A DNA stretch of 64,000 nt from Bacilli bacterium (GCA_900768815.1 CAAGEE010000017.1:1-64000), one strand, 5' to 3'; shown: positions 42,545 through 52,153, numbered from the stretch's first letter. Numbers and translations are program-made. The notes: generated by a model not told the origin, from the sequence alone.

Positions 42545-42621
42545 GCGCTCGTAGCTCAGTTGGATAGAGTGTTTGGCTACGAACCAAAAGGTCAGGGGTT
42601 CGAATCCCTTCGGGCGCACCA
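42545..42621 (+). tRNA. tRNA-Arg (anticodon ACG)
   Basis: Acceptor GCGCTCG / CGGGCGC, A73, CCA encoded. Anticodon loop CTACGAA; A34 is expected to be deaminated to inosine. A 59-base spacer with no clear function precedes it. Confidence 0.97.
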
Positions 42622-42626
42622 TATAT

Positions 42627-42703
42627 CGGGAAGTGGCTCAACTTGGTAGAGCACTTGGTTTGGGACCAAGGGGTTGCAGGTTCAAATCCTGTCTTCCCGA
42701 CCA
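42627..42703 (+). tRNA. tRNA-Pro (anticodon TGG)
   Basis: Acceptor CGGGAAG / CTTCCCG, A73, CCA encoded. Anticodon loop TTTGGGA. Confidence 0.97.
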
Positions 42704-42713
42704 TAAGTAATTT

Positions 42714-42740
42714 AACGTTGAGAAATCAACGTTTTTATTT
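42714..42740 (+). terminator. Terminator of tRNA operon 2
   Basis: AACGTTGA / TCAACGTT stem with GAAA loop and T-run. The same hairpin follows tRNA-Ala at 60849. Confidence 0.8.
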
Positions 42741-42807
42741 TGTAAATTTGACTTTTTAAGCTACATTTTATATACTTAAATAAACAATAAGAAACGGGTT
42801 GATAACA

Positions 42808-44034
42808 ATGAAATTTATTGAGAATATAGATAGAGAAGAGTACACAGAATTTGTGATTAATCATCCCAATTCTCACTTCCTAAAATCATATGAATGGGGA
42901 GTTGTCTCTAGAAAAAGAGGATTAATACCACATTATGTTGGACTAAAAGACAAAGATAAACTAGTCGCAACAGCACTACTATTGGAAAAAAAACTACCAC
43001 TAGGCTATAAGTATTACTATATTCCACGTGGCTATACAATAGATTATACAAACACTGATTTACTATACGAACTAACAAAAGAACTAGAAACTTATTCAAA
43101 AAAAAATAATGCCATATTTTTTAGAATAGATCCAGATATAAAATTACATACAATTGATGAAGATGCTAATGTCATTGAAGGTGAAAATAACTATGAGTTA
43201 GTTAATACTTTAAAGAAAATTGGTTTCAAGCACAAAAAGTTAAATTTATATTTTGAAAATATGCAACCACGTTTTACTTTCAGAATAGATTTAAGTCCAA
43301 GCATGGAAACCTTAAGAAAAAACTACAGTAAAAGTGTAAACAGATGGATAAAAAAAGCTGATAAGTATGGTGTCACAACTAAAATAGGTAATAAAGATGA
43401 ATTACCTGAATTTGTAAGATTAATGAAGATGACTGAGAAAAGACAAGGATTTTTCTCACATGAATATTCTTTTTATGAAAATATGTATGATGAATTTAAA
43501 AAAATAGATTCAGTAAGTATTTTACTTGCTAAAGTAAATATAAATAACATTATAGAAGCCATTAATAAGGAATTAGAAATTTGTAATGATGAAGGAAAAA
43601 AAGAAAAACTCCTTCTTCAAAAAGAACACTACGAAGAATTAAAGAAAAAACCTCATCATGATACTGTAAGTTCTTACATAAATGTCCATTACGGTAATAA
43701 GAGTTGGTATTTGTATGGAGCAAATGATATGGATTATAAAGATACATATGCCAATTACAAACTATTCGATTTTCAGATAATGCACGCTAAAGAACTAAAA
43801 AAAGACATCTTTGATGAATTTGGTACGGTTGGAAATCCAAAAACAAAAAAATCTATAGCAGGACTACATGAATTCAAAAGAAAATTTGGTGGTGAGTACA
43901 CAGAATTTATTGGTGAATTCACATACATAGTAAATCCAATCATGTATTTTCTATTTGAAAAACTAGTGGTATTCTATAGAAAACCATTAAAATTATTAAG
44001 ACACATAAAAGTACAAATACAAAAAAACAATTAA
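42808..44034 (+). CDS. FemABX-family peptidoglycan aminoacyltransferase
   Basis: A 408-aa protein of the Fem/MurM family, which adds amino acids from aminoacyl-tRNA to the lipid II stem peptide. Features are HFLKSYEWGVVSRKRG near residue 26, YYIPRGYTIDY near 73, NYSKSVNRWIKKA near 172, and a coiled-coil arm (about 240-290). The final FGTVGNPKTKKSIAGLHEFK segment fits the family. The ATG at 42808 gives the conserved MKFIENIDREEY start; a TTG nine bases upstream is less likely. It sits next to a flippase-like gene and a second Fem gene, so it is a wall-bridge cassette. Confidence 0.85.
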   Translation: MKFIENIDREEYTEFVINHPNSHFLKSYEWGVVSRKRGLIPHYVGLKDKDKLVATALLLEKKLPLGYKYYYIPRGYTIDYTNTDLLYELTKELETYSKKNNAIFFRIDPDIKLHTIDEDANVIEGENNYELVNTLKKIGFKHKKLNLYFENMQPRFTFRIDLSPSMETLRKNYSKSVNRWIKKADKYGVTTKIGNKDELPEFVRLMKMTEKRQGFFSHEYSFYENMYDEFKKIDSVSILLAKVNINNIIEAINKELEICNDEGKKEKLLLQKEHYEELKKKPHHDTVSSYINVHYGNKSWYLYGANDMDYKDTYANYKLFDFQIMHAKELKKDIFDEFGTVGNPKTKKSIAGLHEFKRKFGGEYTEFIGEFTYIVNPIMYFLFEKLVVFYRKPLKLLRHIKVQIQKNN

Positions 44035-44073
44035 TATAAAAAAGATAAAACCAATTATGAATGCAGGTGAAAT

Positions 44074-45741
44074 ATGAAAAAGGATTCGTTTTTAAAAGGT
44101 GCTGTAATGGCAACCTTTTGTATAGTTTTTAGTAAGATTCTAGGAATTATATATGTTATACCATTTCACGCTATAATCGGAACTAATGGTAGGGCACTAT
44201 ATAGTTATGCTTACAATATGTATATGTTATTCTTAAACTTTTCAACAGTAGGCATACCATTAGCAATAAGTAAAATAGTCAGTGAATATCATGCTCTGGG
44301 TTATGAAGATACAAAAAAAAGAGCTTACAGGATAGCCTTAAAAATAATATTTGCAATGTCCATATTATCAACCATTGCCTTACTTTTATTAGCCCCAACA
44401 ATTGCTAATACAATTATTGGTGATGTTAAAGGTGGTAACACGATTGAAGATATAACATATGTATTACGTGTATCAGCAAGTGCTATACTATTTGTAACGA
44501 TGCTAAGCGGTGTAAGAGGTTATTTACAAGGTCATAAATATATAACTCCATCTTCAATAAGCCAAGTGATTGAACAACTAGTCAGAGTCATAATAATCAT
44601 TTTTGGAAGTTACATAGCTGTAAAATTATTTGGTACAAAAGAAGCTGTAGGAGTGGCCATTTTTGGAGCAACAGCAGGTGCAATAGTAGCACTAATATAT
44701 CTTGAACTAAAAATGCGAAAACAGTTTAAAAGTGAAGAAAACATTCAGGTAAAAGAAGAAGAAAAACAGGTTACAAACAAATATCTAGCTAAAAAACTAT
44801 TAGAGTATACAGTACCATTTATCATCGTATCGGTAGCGGTTTCACTATATAACACAATTGATATGTTAAGCATAGTAAAACCATTAATGAAGTATGGGCA
44901 CCTAGCTATCCAAGATGCAGAAATGGTTCTATCAATAATTTCAACCTGGGGTGCAAAACTAAATAGTATAGTAACTTCTATAGCAGCTGGTGTAGTAGTA
45001 GCAGTCCTACCCAATATCACTAGTGACTTTGTAAAGAAAAACTATAAAGAAGTTGACAAAAAAATAAATAAAACAATCCAAATGGTCCTATATTTCGTAA
45101 TGCCTATGGTAATTGGTCTTTCATTCTTAGCAGAACCAGTATGGTACTTATTCTACGGAAAAAGCCCACTAGGTGTAAAAGTATTTTCATATAGTATATT
45201 TACCGCAATATTCTATTCACTATTCTTAAATATTCATACCATACTTCAATCTGTTGGTCATCATAAAGCAGCCAATCGAGCTATATTTTTTGGTCTAGTA
45301 ACAAAACTATGTCTAACAGTACCATTAATAATTCTTTTCTCAAAAACTACAATAATTCCAGCATATTATGGTTCAATTACCGCAACAATACTAGCTTACA
45401 TTACATCAATAGTTATAAGTCTTATAGACATAAAGAAGAATTTAAATGTTTCATTTAAAACTACAAAAGAAAAATTATATAAAATAACTTTTTCAAGTCT
45501 ATTCATGTTAGTAGTTCTTTTCTTAATAAAATTATTTATCCCACTATCAGGTGGTAAAGTATATTCTCTAATTATAGTAATGCTATATGCTGTTATAGGA
45601 GGAGCAATCTACTTTATACTAACTTCTAAAATGCACATATTTGAAGATATATTCGAATGTACATTCATGGACTTTATAAATAAAATACTAAAAAGAAAAA
45701 AAGTCACCAATAATAATAATAAAGAAAAAGAAAGTAAGTAA
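44074..45741 (+). CDS. MurJ/SpoVB-like lipid II flippase-family protein
   Basis: A 555-aa protein with about 14 membrane helices of the MVF/PST (MOP) superfamily. The opening FLKGAVMATFCIVFSKILGI and the STVGIPLAISKIVSEYHALG segment (about 49-68) are typical of the SpoVB/YtgP group, which includes lipid II flippases. AATGCAGGTGAAAT precedes the ATG. It lies between two Fem transferase genes, suggesting that it flips lipid II already carrying branch residues. Spore-cortex (SpoVB) or vegetative (MurJ) use cannot be told apart from sequence. Confidence 0.82.
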   Translation: MKKDSFLKGAVMATFCIVFSKILGIIYVIPFHAIIGTNGRALYSYAYNMYMLFLNFSTVGIPLAISKIVSEYHALGYEDTKKRAYRIALKIIFAMSILSTIALLLLAPTIANTIIGDVKGGNTIEDITYVLRVSASAILFVTMLSGVRGYLQGHKYITPSSISQVIEQLVRVIIIIFGSYIAVKLFGTKEAVGVAIFGATAGAIVALIYLELKMRKQFKSEENIQVKEEEKQVTNKYLAKKLLEYTVPFIIVSVAVSLYNTIDMLSIVKPLMKYGHLAIQDAEMVLSIISTWGAKLNSIVTSIAAGVVVAVLPNITSDFVKKNYKEVDKKINKTIQMVLYFVMPMVIGLSFLAEPVWYLFYGKSPLGVKVFSYSIFTAIFYSLFLNIHTILQSVGHHKAANRAIFFGLVTKLCLTVPLIILFSKTTIIPAYYGSITATILAYITSIVISLIDIKKNLNVSFKTTKEKLYKITFSSLFMLVVLFLIKLFIPLSGGKVYSLIIVMLYAVIGGAIYFILTSKMHIFEDIFECTFMDFINKILKRKKVTNNNNKEKESK

Positions 45742-45779
45742 ACAGAAATGATAAATTAAATACTAAGGATGGTAATAAT

Positions 45780-47042
45780 ATGGAATTTGTAATATTGACA
45801 AAAAAAGAATTTGATGATTTTTCAAGTAATTATAAGGATAAATGTTATCTTCAAAGTTCTAATATAGCTGAATTTAGAAAAACTCAAGGTTGGCATACTG
45901 AATATGTAGGAGTAAAAGAAAATAAAAAAGTCCTAGCCGCAACACTTTTACTATCAAAAAAACGTCATATCAAGAAAGAGTTTTATACGCTACGAGGACC
46001 ACAATTAGACTACAATAATGAAAAACTTCTAAACTTTTTTATGACTGAGTTAAAAAAATATGTCAAAAACAATAATGGCTATTTTTTACGTATAGATCCA
46101 TATATAGAACTCAAGTCTTTAGATAAAGATGCTAAACCTACCGATGGCTTTGATAATTCTAATATAATTACAAGTCTAAAAAAACTGGGCTTTATTGAAG
46201 TAAAATCAAAACAAATGACTGATACAGTTCAGGCAAAATTTATGTATGTAATTGACTTAGAAGATAACCTAAATGATACTATGGCCGAAATGGATTCAAA
46301 GACAAGACAAATGATAAGAAAAAATGAAAAACAGGGTGTAGTAATAAGAGTTGGTGATAAGAATGATGTTGAGTTATTTGAAAATATAATGAATAGAACA
46401 AGTCAAAGACGTAAATTTTATGATCGTGGTCTTACATTTTATAAAAATATGTATGAAGCTTTAATTAAAGATAATATGATTTCACTAGTTTTTGCTGAAT
46501 TAGATATTAATCTAGCTAGAGAAAATTTAAAAAGTGAACAAAAAGAAATTGAACTAGCTAGAAAAGACCGTGAAGAAAAGAAAAAACTTGGTAAATGCAA
46601 TGAAAAGAAAGCCCAACAAAAAGAAATAGAAGAAAAAAAAGCTCTAGAAAGAATTTCTAAAAAAGAATCAGAACTAGAAGAACTTGAAAAGAAATACGGT
46701 AATAAAATAACCTTAGGAGGAATTTTATATATCTTATATGGAGATGAAGTAGCTTCCTTATTTGGCGGTTGCTACGAAGAGTTTAAAGAGTATCAATGCT
46801 TCTATACAATACATTATGAAATGATAAAGTATGCCATTTATCATAAATATAAAAGATATAATTTCTATGCCATAAATAACACTCTAGATAAAAATGATAG
46901 TCAGTATGGTATATATCAATTTAAACGTGGATTTGGAGGACATGTAATAGAGTTTATTGGTGAATTTATCTTACCAGTGGATAAACCTCTATACAAGTCA
47001 GTAAAGCTCTTATCGTCAATAAAAAGTAAACTAAAAAAATAA
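45780..47042 (+). CDS. Second FemABX-family aminoacyltransferase
   Basis: A 420-aa Fem/MurM protein, diverged from the one before the flippase gene. The CYLQSSNIAEFRKTQGWHTE opening and TLRGPQLDYNN segment match the first Fem domain, MIRKNEKQGVVIRVG and RRKFYDRGLTFYKNMYEAL the second. A long charged coiled-coil arm lies near 245-305, as in FemA. The protein probably adds a different residue of the interpeptide bridge. AAGGATGGTAATAAT precedes the ATG. It ends at a terminator. Confidence 0.85.
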   Translation: MEFVILTKKEFDDFSSNYKDKCYLQSSNIAEFRKTQGWHTEYVGVKENKKVLAATLLLSKKRHIKKEFYTLRGPQLDYNNEKLLNFFMTELKKYVKNNNGYFLRIDPYIELKSLDKDAKPTDGFDNSNIITSLKKLGFIEVKSKQMTDTVQAKFMYVIDLEDNLNDTMAEMDSKTRQMIRKNEKQGVVIRVGDKNDVELFENIMNRTSQRRKFYDRGLTFYKNMYEALIKDNMISLVFAELDINLARENLKSEQKEIELARKDREEKKKLGKCNEKKAQQKEIEEKKALERISKKESELEELEKKYGNKITLGGILYILYGDEVASLFGGCYEEFKEYQCFYTIHYEMIKYAIYHKYKRYNFYAINNTLDKNDSQYGIYQFKRGFGGHVIEFIGEFILPVDKPLYKSVKLLSSIKSKLKK

Positions 47043-47057
47043 AATATTTATATCAAA

Positions 47058-47092
47058 AAAAGTGTACACGATAAAATGTATGCTTTTTTTTT
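47058..47092 (+). terminator. Terminator after second fem gene
   Basis: AAAGTGTACA / TGTATGCTTT stem with wobble pairs and an 8-base loop, then T-run. Confidence 0.6.
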
Positions 47093-47195
47093 GCTTTCAA
47101 ACATCATACCCATATAAATTCTCCTAAAAAAATAAACACTTCTTTTAAATGCAAATTATAAATACATTCTCATATAATTATATAGGTGATTATAA

Positions 47196-48275
47196 GTGTT
47201 TAATTTAAAACAAATAAAAAAAAATCTATTAATTTTAATAATTACATTCTCTCTAGTAATTCCACTTCAAATAAATGCCTTAAATATAACTGCACCAACA
47301 GTCGCAATTGATAATAATAGTGGTAGAATTCTCTATGAAAATAGAGCACATGAAAAAAGACTAATTGCTTCAACTACAAAAATATTAACTGCCATAGTAG
47401 CCCTTGAAAATAATGATTTAAACAAAGAAGTAACAGTAGGTAATGAAATATTAAAAATGTATGGAACAAGTATTTACCTTGAAGTAGGAGAAAAAATGAA
47501 AATAGAGGATTTATTATATGGTTTATTACTAAGATCCGGTAATGATGCTGCTGTAGTTCTAGCAACTGCAACCTCCGGTAATGAAAAGAATTTTGTCAAA
47601 ATAATGAACAAAAAGGCTAAAGAAATAGGAATGACTGATAGTATTTTCGCTAATTCACACGGTCTAGATGAAGAAACGAAAAATTATTCAACTGCCTACG
47701 ATATGTCTTTACTATCAAAATATGCCTCAAAAAATAAAACATATCAAAAAATGGTTTCAACAAAAAAATATGAATTATCAACTGGTACCAAAACTTATCT
47801 CTGGTATAACAGAAATAAACTTTTAAACAATTATGAATTCTGTACTGGTGGAAAAAATGGCTACACACCAAGTGCCGGAAAAACACTAGTCACAACAGCA
47901 GAAAAAAATAATTTAAACATCAGTATAGTTACATTAAATGATGGGGATGAATATATGACTCATCAAAAGTTATATGAGTACCTTTTCGAAAATTATAAAA
48001 ACTATAAAATTATTGATAAAAATATTTTTAATTCCACAAAAAGCTACACTGATGATAATCTTTATCTAAAAAAGTCCTTTTCTTATCCCTTAACCACAAA
48101 AGAAACAGAACAAATAAAAACTCTAATTAGTATAAATAATAAAAATAAAAACAAAGTAGGGGAAATATCTATCTATTTAAAAAATAACAAAATTGGTTCT
48201 CTTGATATATATAAAAATAAACAAAAAAAGGAGAAAAATCTCCTTCAAAAAATTAAAAAATTATTTATTAGATAA
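47196..48275 (+). CDS. D-alanyl-D-alanine carboxypeptidase (DacA/DacF type)
   Basis: A 359-aa low-molecular-mass penicillin-binding protein that trims the last D-Ala of peptidoglycan stem peptides. A signal peptide (about residues 1-28) is followed by SxxK in IASTTKI (Ser near 59), SxN in SGNDAAV (about 114), and the KTG-type box KNGYTPSAGKT near 221. GTG start with AGGTGAT upstream. It ends in a short basic C-terminus (KKLFIR), a likely amphipathic membrane tether. A possible sporulation-type promoter (TGCAAA and CATATAAT) lies upstream but is ambiguous with a SigA site. Confidence 0.9.
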   Translation: MFNLKQIKKNLLILIITFSLVIPLQINALNITAPTVAIDNNSGRILYENRAHEKRLIASTTKILTAIVALENNDLNKEVTVGNEILKMYGTSIYLEVGEKMKIEDLLYGLLLRSGNDAAVVLATATSGNEKNFVKIMNKKAKEIGMTDSIFANSHGLDEETKNYSTAYDMSLLSKYASKNKTYQKMVSTKKYELSTGTKTYLWYNRNKLLNNYEFCTGGKNGYTPSAGKTLVTTAEKNNLNISIVTLNDGDEYMTHQKLYEYLFENYKNYKIIDKNIFNSTKSYTDDNLYLKKSFSYPLTTKETEQIKTLISINNKNKNKVGEISIYLKNNKIGSLDIYKNKQKKEKNLLQKIKKLFIR

Positions 48276-49178
48276 TCTAAAAAAATTAATGCTTGGTTGA
48301 CATAAAAATCTAACTCCAATACCATTAGTACCAACACCAGAAGAGATAAATAACTTTGAATTACCTACATTGTATTTCTCACTATAGTAGTTATTTGCTC
48401 CCTCATATTTAACTACACTACCTACAAAAGGTAAGATAATATTTCCATTATGCGAGTGTCCTGCCAATAAAAGATTTGCCTCATGTCCACTTAATATATA
48501 ATCTGTTAAATCTGGTTCATGGAAAATAACAATTTTATATAGTTCAGTATTACTATTAGCATCCTTAAAATAATTATAAGCATCTTCAATATTATATTTT
48601 TTTTCTAATAAACTTCCCACCCCAATTATAATTATTGGTAAATTATCATCATCATAAATTAAGTCATAAGAATTATTTAATAAAGAAAAGTTAGCTTGCT
48701 TAATTATAGTAGCATATTCATCACTATCTTCATCACCCATAACTGCATATTTTCCAATACTAGCATTAATACCAGATAAAGCTTTAATAAGTTTTTCTCG
48801 CTCGTTAGAAGAAATATTATAATTTTGATCGATTAAATCTCCTGTAAAAATGACTAAGTCTGGATTTCGACCATTAATAAGTTTTACTAGGTTCTTAACA
48901 TCATTCATAAAAATAGTAGAGCCATAATGTAAGTCTGAAAACTGAACAATTTTAGTTCCAGAAAAGTTTTTTGGAATTTTATCATCAATTATTCTTTCTT
49001 CCTTAACCACAATCATTTTTGTAAAGATATATGTATTTAAAAGATAAAAAATTGTAACGCCAGCCATCAAAATAAATAAAATTTTGGTACAAAAAAGCAC
49101 ATTTTTTTTTCTTTTTTCTCTTTTTGCTTCACTTAAAATCTCCGATTGCTTTTCCCTGTTTAATTCTTCTCTAGTCAT
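48261..49178 (-). CDS. YkuE-like metallophosphoesterase, membrane-anchored
   Basis: A 305-aa protein with one N-terminal membrane helix (about residues 27-48) and an exterior calcineurin-type phosphoesterase domain. Metal motifs are FSDLHYGS, FTGDLID, HEPDL and GHSHNGN. The usual G-N-H-(D/E) motif reads GDED instead (about residue 150), so the catalytic Asn and His are changed. The ATG at 49178 has GGTGAT upstream; a longer TTG start at 49190 is less likely. It overlaps the convergent carboxypeptidase gene by 15 bases. Confidence 0.8.
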   Translation of the reverse strand: MTREELNREKQSEILSEAKREKRKKNVLFCTKILFILMAGVTIFYLLNTYIFTKMIVVKEERIIDDKIPKNFSGTKIVQFSDLHYGSTIFMNDVKNLVKLINGRNPDLVIFTGDLIDQNYNISSNEREKLIKALSGINASIGKYAVMGDEDSDEYATIIKQANFSLLNNSYDLIYDDDNLPIIIIGVGSLLEKKYNIEDAYNYFKDANSNTELYKIVIFHEPDLTDYILSGHEANLLLAGHSHNGNIILPFVGSVVKYEGANNYYSEKYNVGNSKLFISSGVGTNGIGVRFLCQPSINFFRLSNK

Positions 49179-49310
49179 TACTATCACCAATTATATTGTA
49201 ACATACATTTTTATCTAATAGTAAAAAAATAAAAGATATGTTAAAATTATATAGTGATAAAAAATAAAAATGCCTCAGTACGATGCATTACATGAAAGGA
49301 CTGATATAAA

Positions 49311-50717
49311 ATGAAATATGATGTTGCTATAATAGGGGCAGGCCCTGCTGGACTATTTACGGCTTATGAACTAATAGAGAATAATCCATCTCTGAAAATA
49401 GTAATTCTTGATAAAGGACAATTTGCTAAAAAAAGAATTTGTCCAATGAATAAATATGGTACACCATGTAAAAACTGTAATCCCTGTGCCATTTTATCTG
49501 GCTATGGTGGTGCCGGAACATTTTCTGATGGTAAACTAAATTTTATTCCCAAACTTGGAAAAAGTGATCTTACAAAATACATGAGTGAAAATGAATCATA
49601 CGCTCTAATTGATAGAACCGAGAGCATATTTAACAAATTTAATATGGATGCCGAAGTTTACCCAAGTAATTTAAATTATGCTGATGACATAAAGAGAAAG
49701 GTAGCTGTTGCAGGAGGAAAACTATTAATAATAAAACAAAAACATTTAGGTAGTGATCATTTACCAGACTATATTGAAAGTATATGCAAATATCTTCAAG
49801 AAAAAAACGTAACTCTAATTGAAAAAGCTGATGTCAACGATGTTGAAACAATTAAAGAAAAAAATCATCAAATAAAGTACACAACTTCTTCAAAAGAAGA
49901 AACTATAAAAGCGACAAGAGTTGTAATTGCTCCTGGCCGTACTGGTGCTAAATGGGTCCAAGAATTTTCAGATAAACATTCAATCCCATATCTATCTCAA
50001 AGTATAGAAATAGGAGTTAGAGTAGAAGTACGTAAAGAGATAATGGAAGAAATAACAAATGTAATTTATGATCCAACAATATTTATAAAGACAAATACCT
50101 ACGGAGACGAAGTAAGAACATTTTGTACCAACCCAGGTGGCTTTGTTGCTAAGGAAAATTACTATGGTTACATCTGCGTAAATGGTCATGCTCTAAAAGA
50201 GACAAAAAGTAACAACACAAACTTTGCTTTTATTACCAAAGTAAATCTAACTGAACCAGTAACAAACACTCGTTTATATGGAGAATCAATTGCTAAAATT
50301 GCTAACGTCTTAGGAGATGGAAAACCGATTATTCAGTCTTTAAAAGATTTAAAGAAGGGTAGAAGAAGTGAATGGCATCGTATAAATAAAGGTTTTATAG
50401 AACCAACATTAAAAGATTGTGTTGCTGGAGACTTAGCACTTGTCATGCCTCATCGCATTATTACAAACATTCTAGAAGGACTAGAAACACTAGATAAAAT
50501 AATACCAGGTGTTGCTAATGACGATACACTACTATATGGTCCAGAAATAAAATTCTTTAGTAATGAAATAGAAACTAATAGCAAGTTTAAATTAAAAGAC
50601 GATAATATATATTTTATAGGTGATGGTGCTGGTAAAGCAGGAAATATAGTTACAGCAGCAGCAACCGGTTTAGTAGCGGCAGATGATATTTTAAACAACA
50701 TAAAAAAGGAGTCCTAA
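49311..50717 (+). CDS. FAD-dependent oxidoreductase (COG2509-type)
   Basis: A 468-aa flavoprotein. The N-terminal dinucleotide site is AIIGAGPAGLFTAYEL (about residues 6-21), followed by a cysteine-rich stretch (CPMNKYGTPCKNCNPC, about 44-59) and GYGGAGTFSDGKLNF. The C-terminal FIGDGAGKAGNIVTAAATG closes the FAD site. These mark the NAD(P)/FAD-dependent dehydrogenase group COG2509. The substrate is unknown. AAAGGACTGATATAAA precedes the ATG. The next gene starts 1 base after the stop, so they are co-transcribed. Confidence 0.85.
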   Translation: MKYDVAIIGAGPAGLFTAYELIENNPSLKIVILDKGQFAKKRICPMNKYGTPCKNCNPCAILSGYGGAGTFSDGKLNFIPKLGKSDLTKYMSENESYALIDRTESIFNKFNMDAEVYPSNLNYADDIKRKVAVAGGKLLIIKQKHLGSDHLPDYIESICKYLQEKNVTLIEKADVNDVETIKEKNHQIKYTTSSKEETIKATRVVIAPGRTGAKWVQEFSDKHSIPYLSQSIEIGVRVEVRKEIMEEITNVIYDPTIFIKTNTYGDEVRTFCTNPGGFVAKENYYGYICVNGHALKETKSNNTNFAFITKVNLTEPVTNTRLYGESIAKIANVLGDGKPIIQSLKDLKKGRRSEWHRINKGFIEPTLKDCVAGDLALVMPHRIITNILEGLETLDKIIPGVANDDTLLYGPEIKFFSNEIETNSKFKLKDDNIYFIGDGAGKAGNIVTAAATGLVAADDILNNIKKES

Positions 50718-50718
50718 T

Positions 50719-51408
50719 ATGAAAAATAAACTATTTATTTTATTAACAATCCTACTAGCAAGTACACTATTAACTGCTTGTTCTAGTAATAAAACAAAAA
50801 ATGTAAAAGAAGACTTACTAGGAATAGATTTTAATACCGATTCAAACGAAGCAGAACTTTCCCAGTATAAAACAGAAAACCCAGTAGTCGCAATGTATAT
50901 AAAAAACTACGGAACTATAGTAATCGAACTATATCCTGATATCGCTCCAAATACGGTAGCAAACTTTATTTCTCTAACTAAATCAGGTTTTTATGATAAT
51001 AATACTATGCATCGTTTAGTACCCGGTTTTGTTTTACAAGGAGGAGATCCAACTGGTACAGGAACTGGTGGTCCAGGATACACTATCAAAGGAGAGTTCT
51101 CAGCAAATGACTTTGAAAACAATCTAAAACATGAAAAAGGAATAGTATCAATGGCTAGAACATCAGTATCAAATAATACAGCAGGCAGTCAATTCTTTAT
51201 AATGCTAGGAACAGCTAGTTACTTAGATGGACAATATGCAGCTTTTGGAAAAATAATAGATGGTTGGTCTAATATTGAAAATATCACCAAAAATGAACAA
51301 GTTCAAAATCAAGAAACAGGTCAGTTAAAAAATAACTTAGTCATAAAGAAAACATTAATTGATTTAAAAGGTCAAGAATATAACGAAGTAGAAAAAATAA
51401 ATGATTAA
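50719..51408 (+). CDS. Cyclophilin-type peptidyl-prolyl isomerase lipoprotein
   Basis: A 229-aa protein with a lipoprotein signal (LLTAC, Cys near residue 21) and a cyclophilin domain (about 55-225). Key segments are GTIVIELYPDIAPNTVANFI, FYDNNTMHRLVPGFVLQGGD, NTAGSQFFIML and LDGQYAAFGKI. It would help fold exported proteins on the outer membrane face. AAGGAG precedes the ATG. After the TAA, the same frame stays open for 17 more codons to a second TAA at 51460-51462, suggesting a recently lost C-terminal tail. Confidence 0.9.
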   Translation: MKNKLFILLTILLASTLLTACSSNKTKNVKEDLLGIDFNTDSNEAELSQYKTENPVVAMYIKNYGTIVIELYPDIAPNTVANFISLTKSGFYDNNTMHRLVPGFVLQGGDPTGTGTGGPGYTIKGEFSANDFENNLKHEKGIVSMARTSVSNNTAGSQFFIMLGTASYLDGQYAAFGKIIDGWSNIENITKNEQVQNQETGQLKNNLVIKKTLIDLKGQEYNEVEKIND

Positions 51409-51460
51409 GGTATAAAGCCAATCGAAAAAACAAACGAACAAGTCTTAAAACTTATCAACT

Positions 51461-51508
51461 AAAAAAGCTCTAATTACCAAAACTTTAGTAATTAGAGCTT
51501 TTGTTTTT
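51461..51508. terminator. Bidirectional terminator between cyclophilin and dCMP deaminase
   Basis: AAAGCTCTAATTAC / GTAATTAGAGCTTT stem (14 bp) with a 10-base loop. Confidence 0.8.
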
Positions 51509-51526
51509 GAAATAAATTTCCATCAT

Positions 51527-52054
51527 CTAGTCATCAAGTGTTAATATAATTTCTTTCTTACCATCAGATTTAAACTTTCTATATGTAACTCCACATTTTT
51601 CAAACATACGAATTGATGCTTCCATCTCATCACTATGGTTGTCATAATCATAATCATGTGAATAAATTACTTCTTTAATACCAGACTGAATTATAGCTTT
51701 AGCACACTCATTACAAGGGAAAAATCTAACGTAAATCTTAGCACCTTGTAAATCAAGCATACTACCACGATAATTTAAAATAGCATTTAATTCACTATGA
51801 CAAACATACATATATTTTGTATCAAGTCTTTCACCAACTCTTCCCCAAGGAAAGGTATCATCATCAAATCCATTAGGAGCCCCATTATAACCAACTGATA
51901 AAATTCTATTATCTTTGCTTACAATACAACATCCTACTTGTGTACTAGGATCTTTACTTCTCATGGATGACAGTTTAGCAATACCAATAAAGTATTCGTC
52001 CCAAGTAATATAGTCATCTCTTTTAATATTTTGTGTATTATTAACAATTTTCAT
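51527..52054 (-). CDS. Deoxycytidylate deaminase (ComEB-like)
   Basis: A 175-aa zinc enzyme that converts dCMP to dUMP for thymidylate synthesis. The zinc ligands are in VCHSELNAILN (His-Glu) and FFPCNECAKAII (Cys-Cys). The SKDPSTQVGCCIVSKDN and GYNGAPNGFDDDTFPW segments are typical of dCMP deaminases. The ATG at 52054 follows GGAGG; further upstream the frame runs through the promoter, which confirms this start. Single gene, divergent from an ABC exporter. Confidence 0.93.
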   Translation of the reverse strand: MKIVNNTQNIKRDDYITWDEYFIGIAKLSSMRSKDPSTQVGCCIVSKDNRILSVGYNGAPNGFDDDTFPWGRVGERLDTKYMYVCHSELNAILNYRGSMLDLQGAKIYVRFFPCNECAKAIIQSGIKEVIYSHDYDYDNHSDEMEASIRMFEKCGVTYRKFKSDGKKEIILTLDD

Positions 52055-52070
52055 ATATACCTCCATCTCC

Positions 52071-52100
52071 ATTTTATCATAAACCAAAATAAAATTACAA
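52071..52100 (-). promoter_or_regulatory. Promoter for dCMP deaminase
   Basis: Minus strand TTGTAA (52100-52095), 18-base spacer, TAAAAT (52076-52071). Confidence 0.6.
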
Positions 52101-52129
52101 TTTACTTCATTATAAATTTATACTATAAT
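52101..52129 (+). promoter_or_regulatory. Promoter for ABC exporter
   Basis: TTTACT (52101-52106), 17-base spacer, TATAAT (52124-52129). Its -35 abuts the -35 of the opposite promoter. Confidence 0.6.
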
Positions 52130-52153
52130 ATCATTGAAAGTAGAAGTGATAAA

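Noticed and set aside
47160..47195. SigF/SigG promoter before the carboxypeptidase gene
   Set aside because: The CATATAAT segment also fits a SigA -10 and the -35 is weak for either, so no sigma factor can be assigned.
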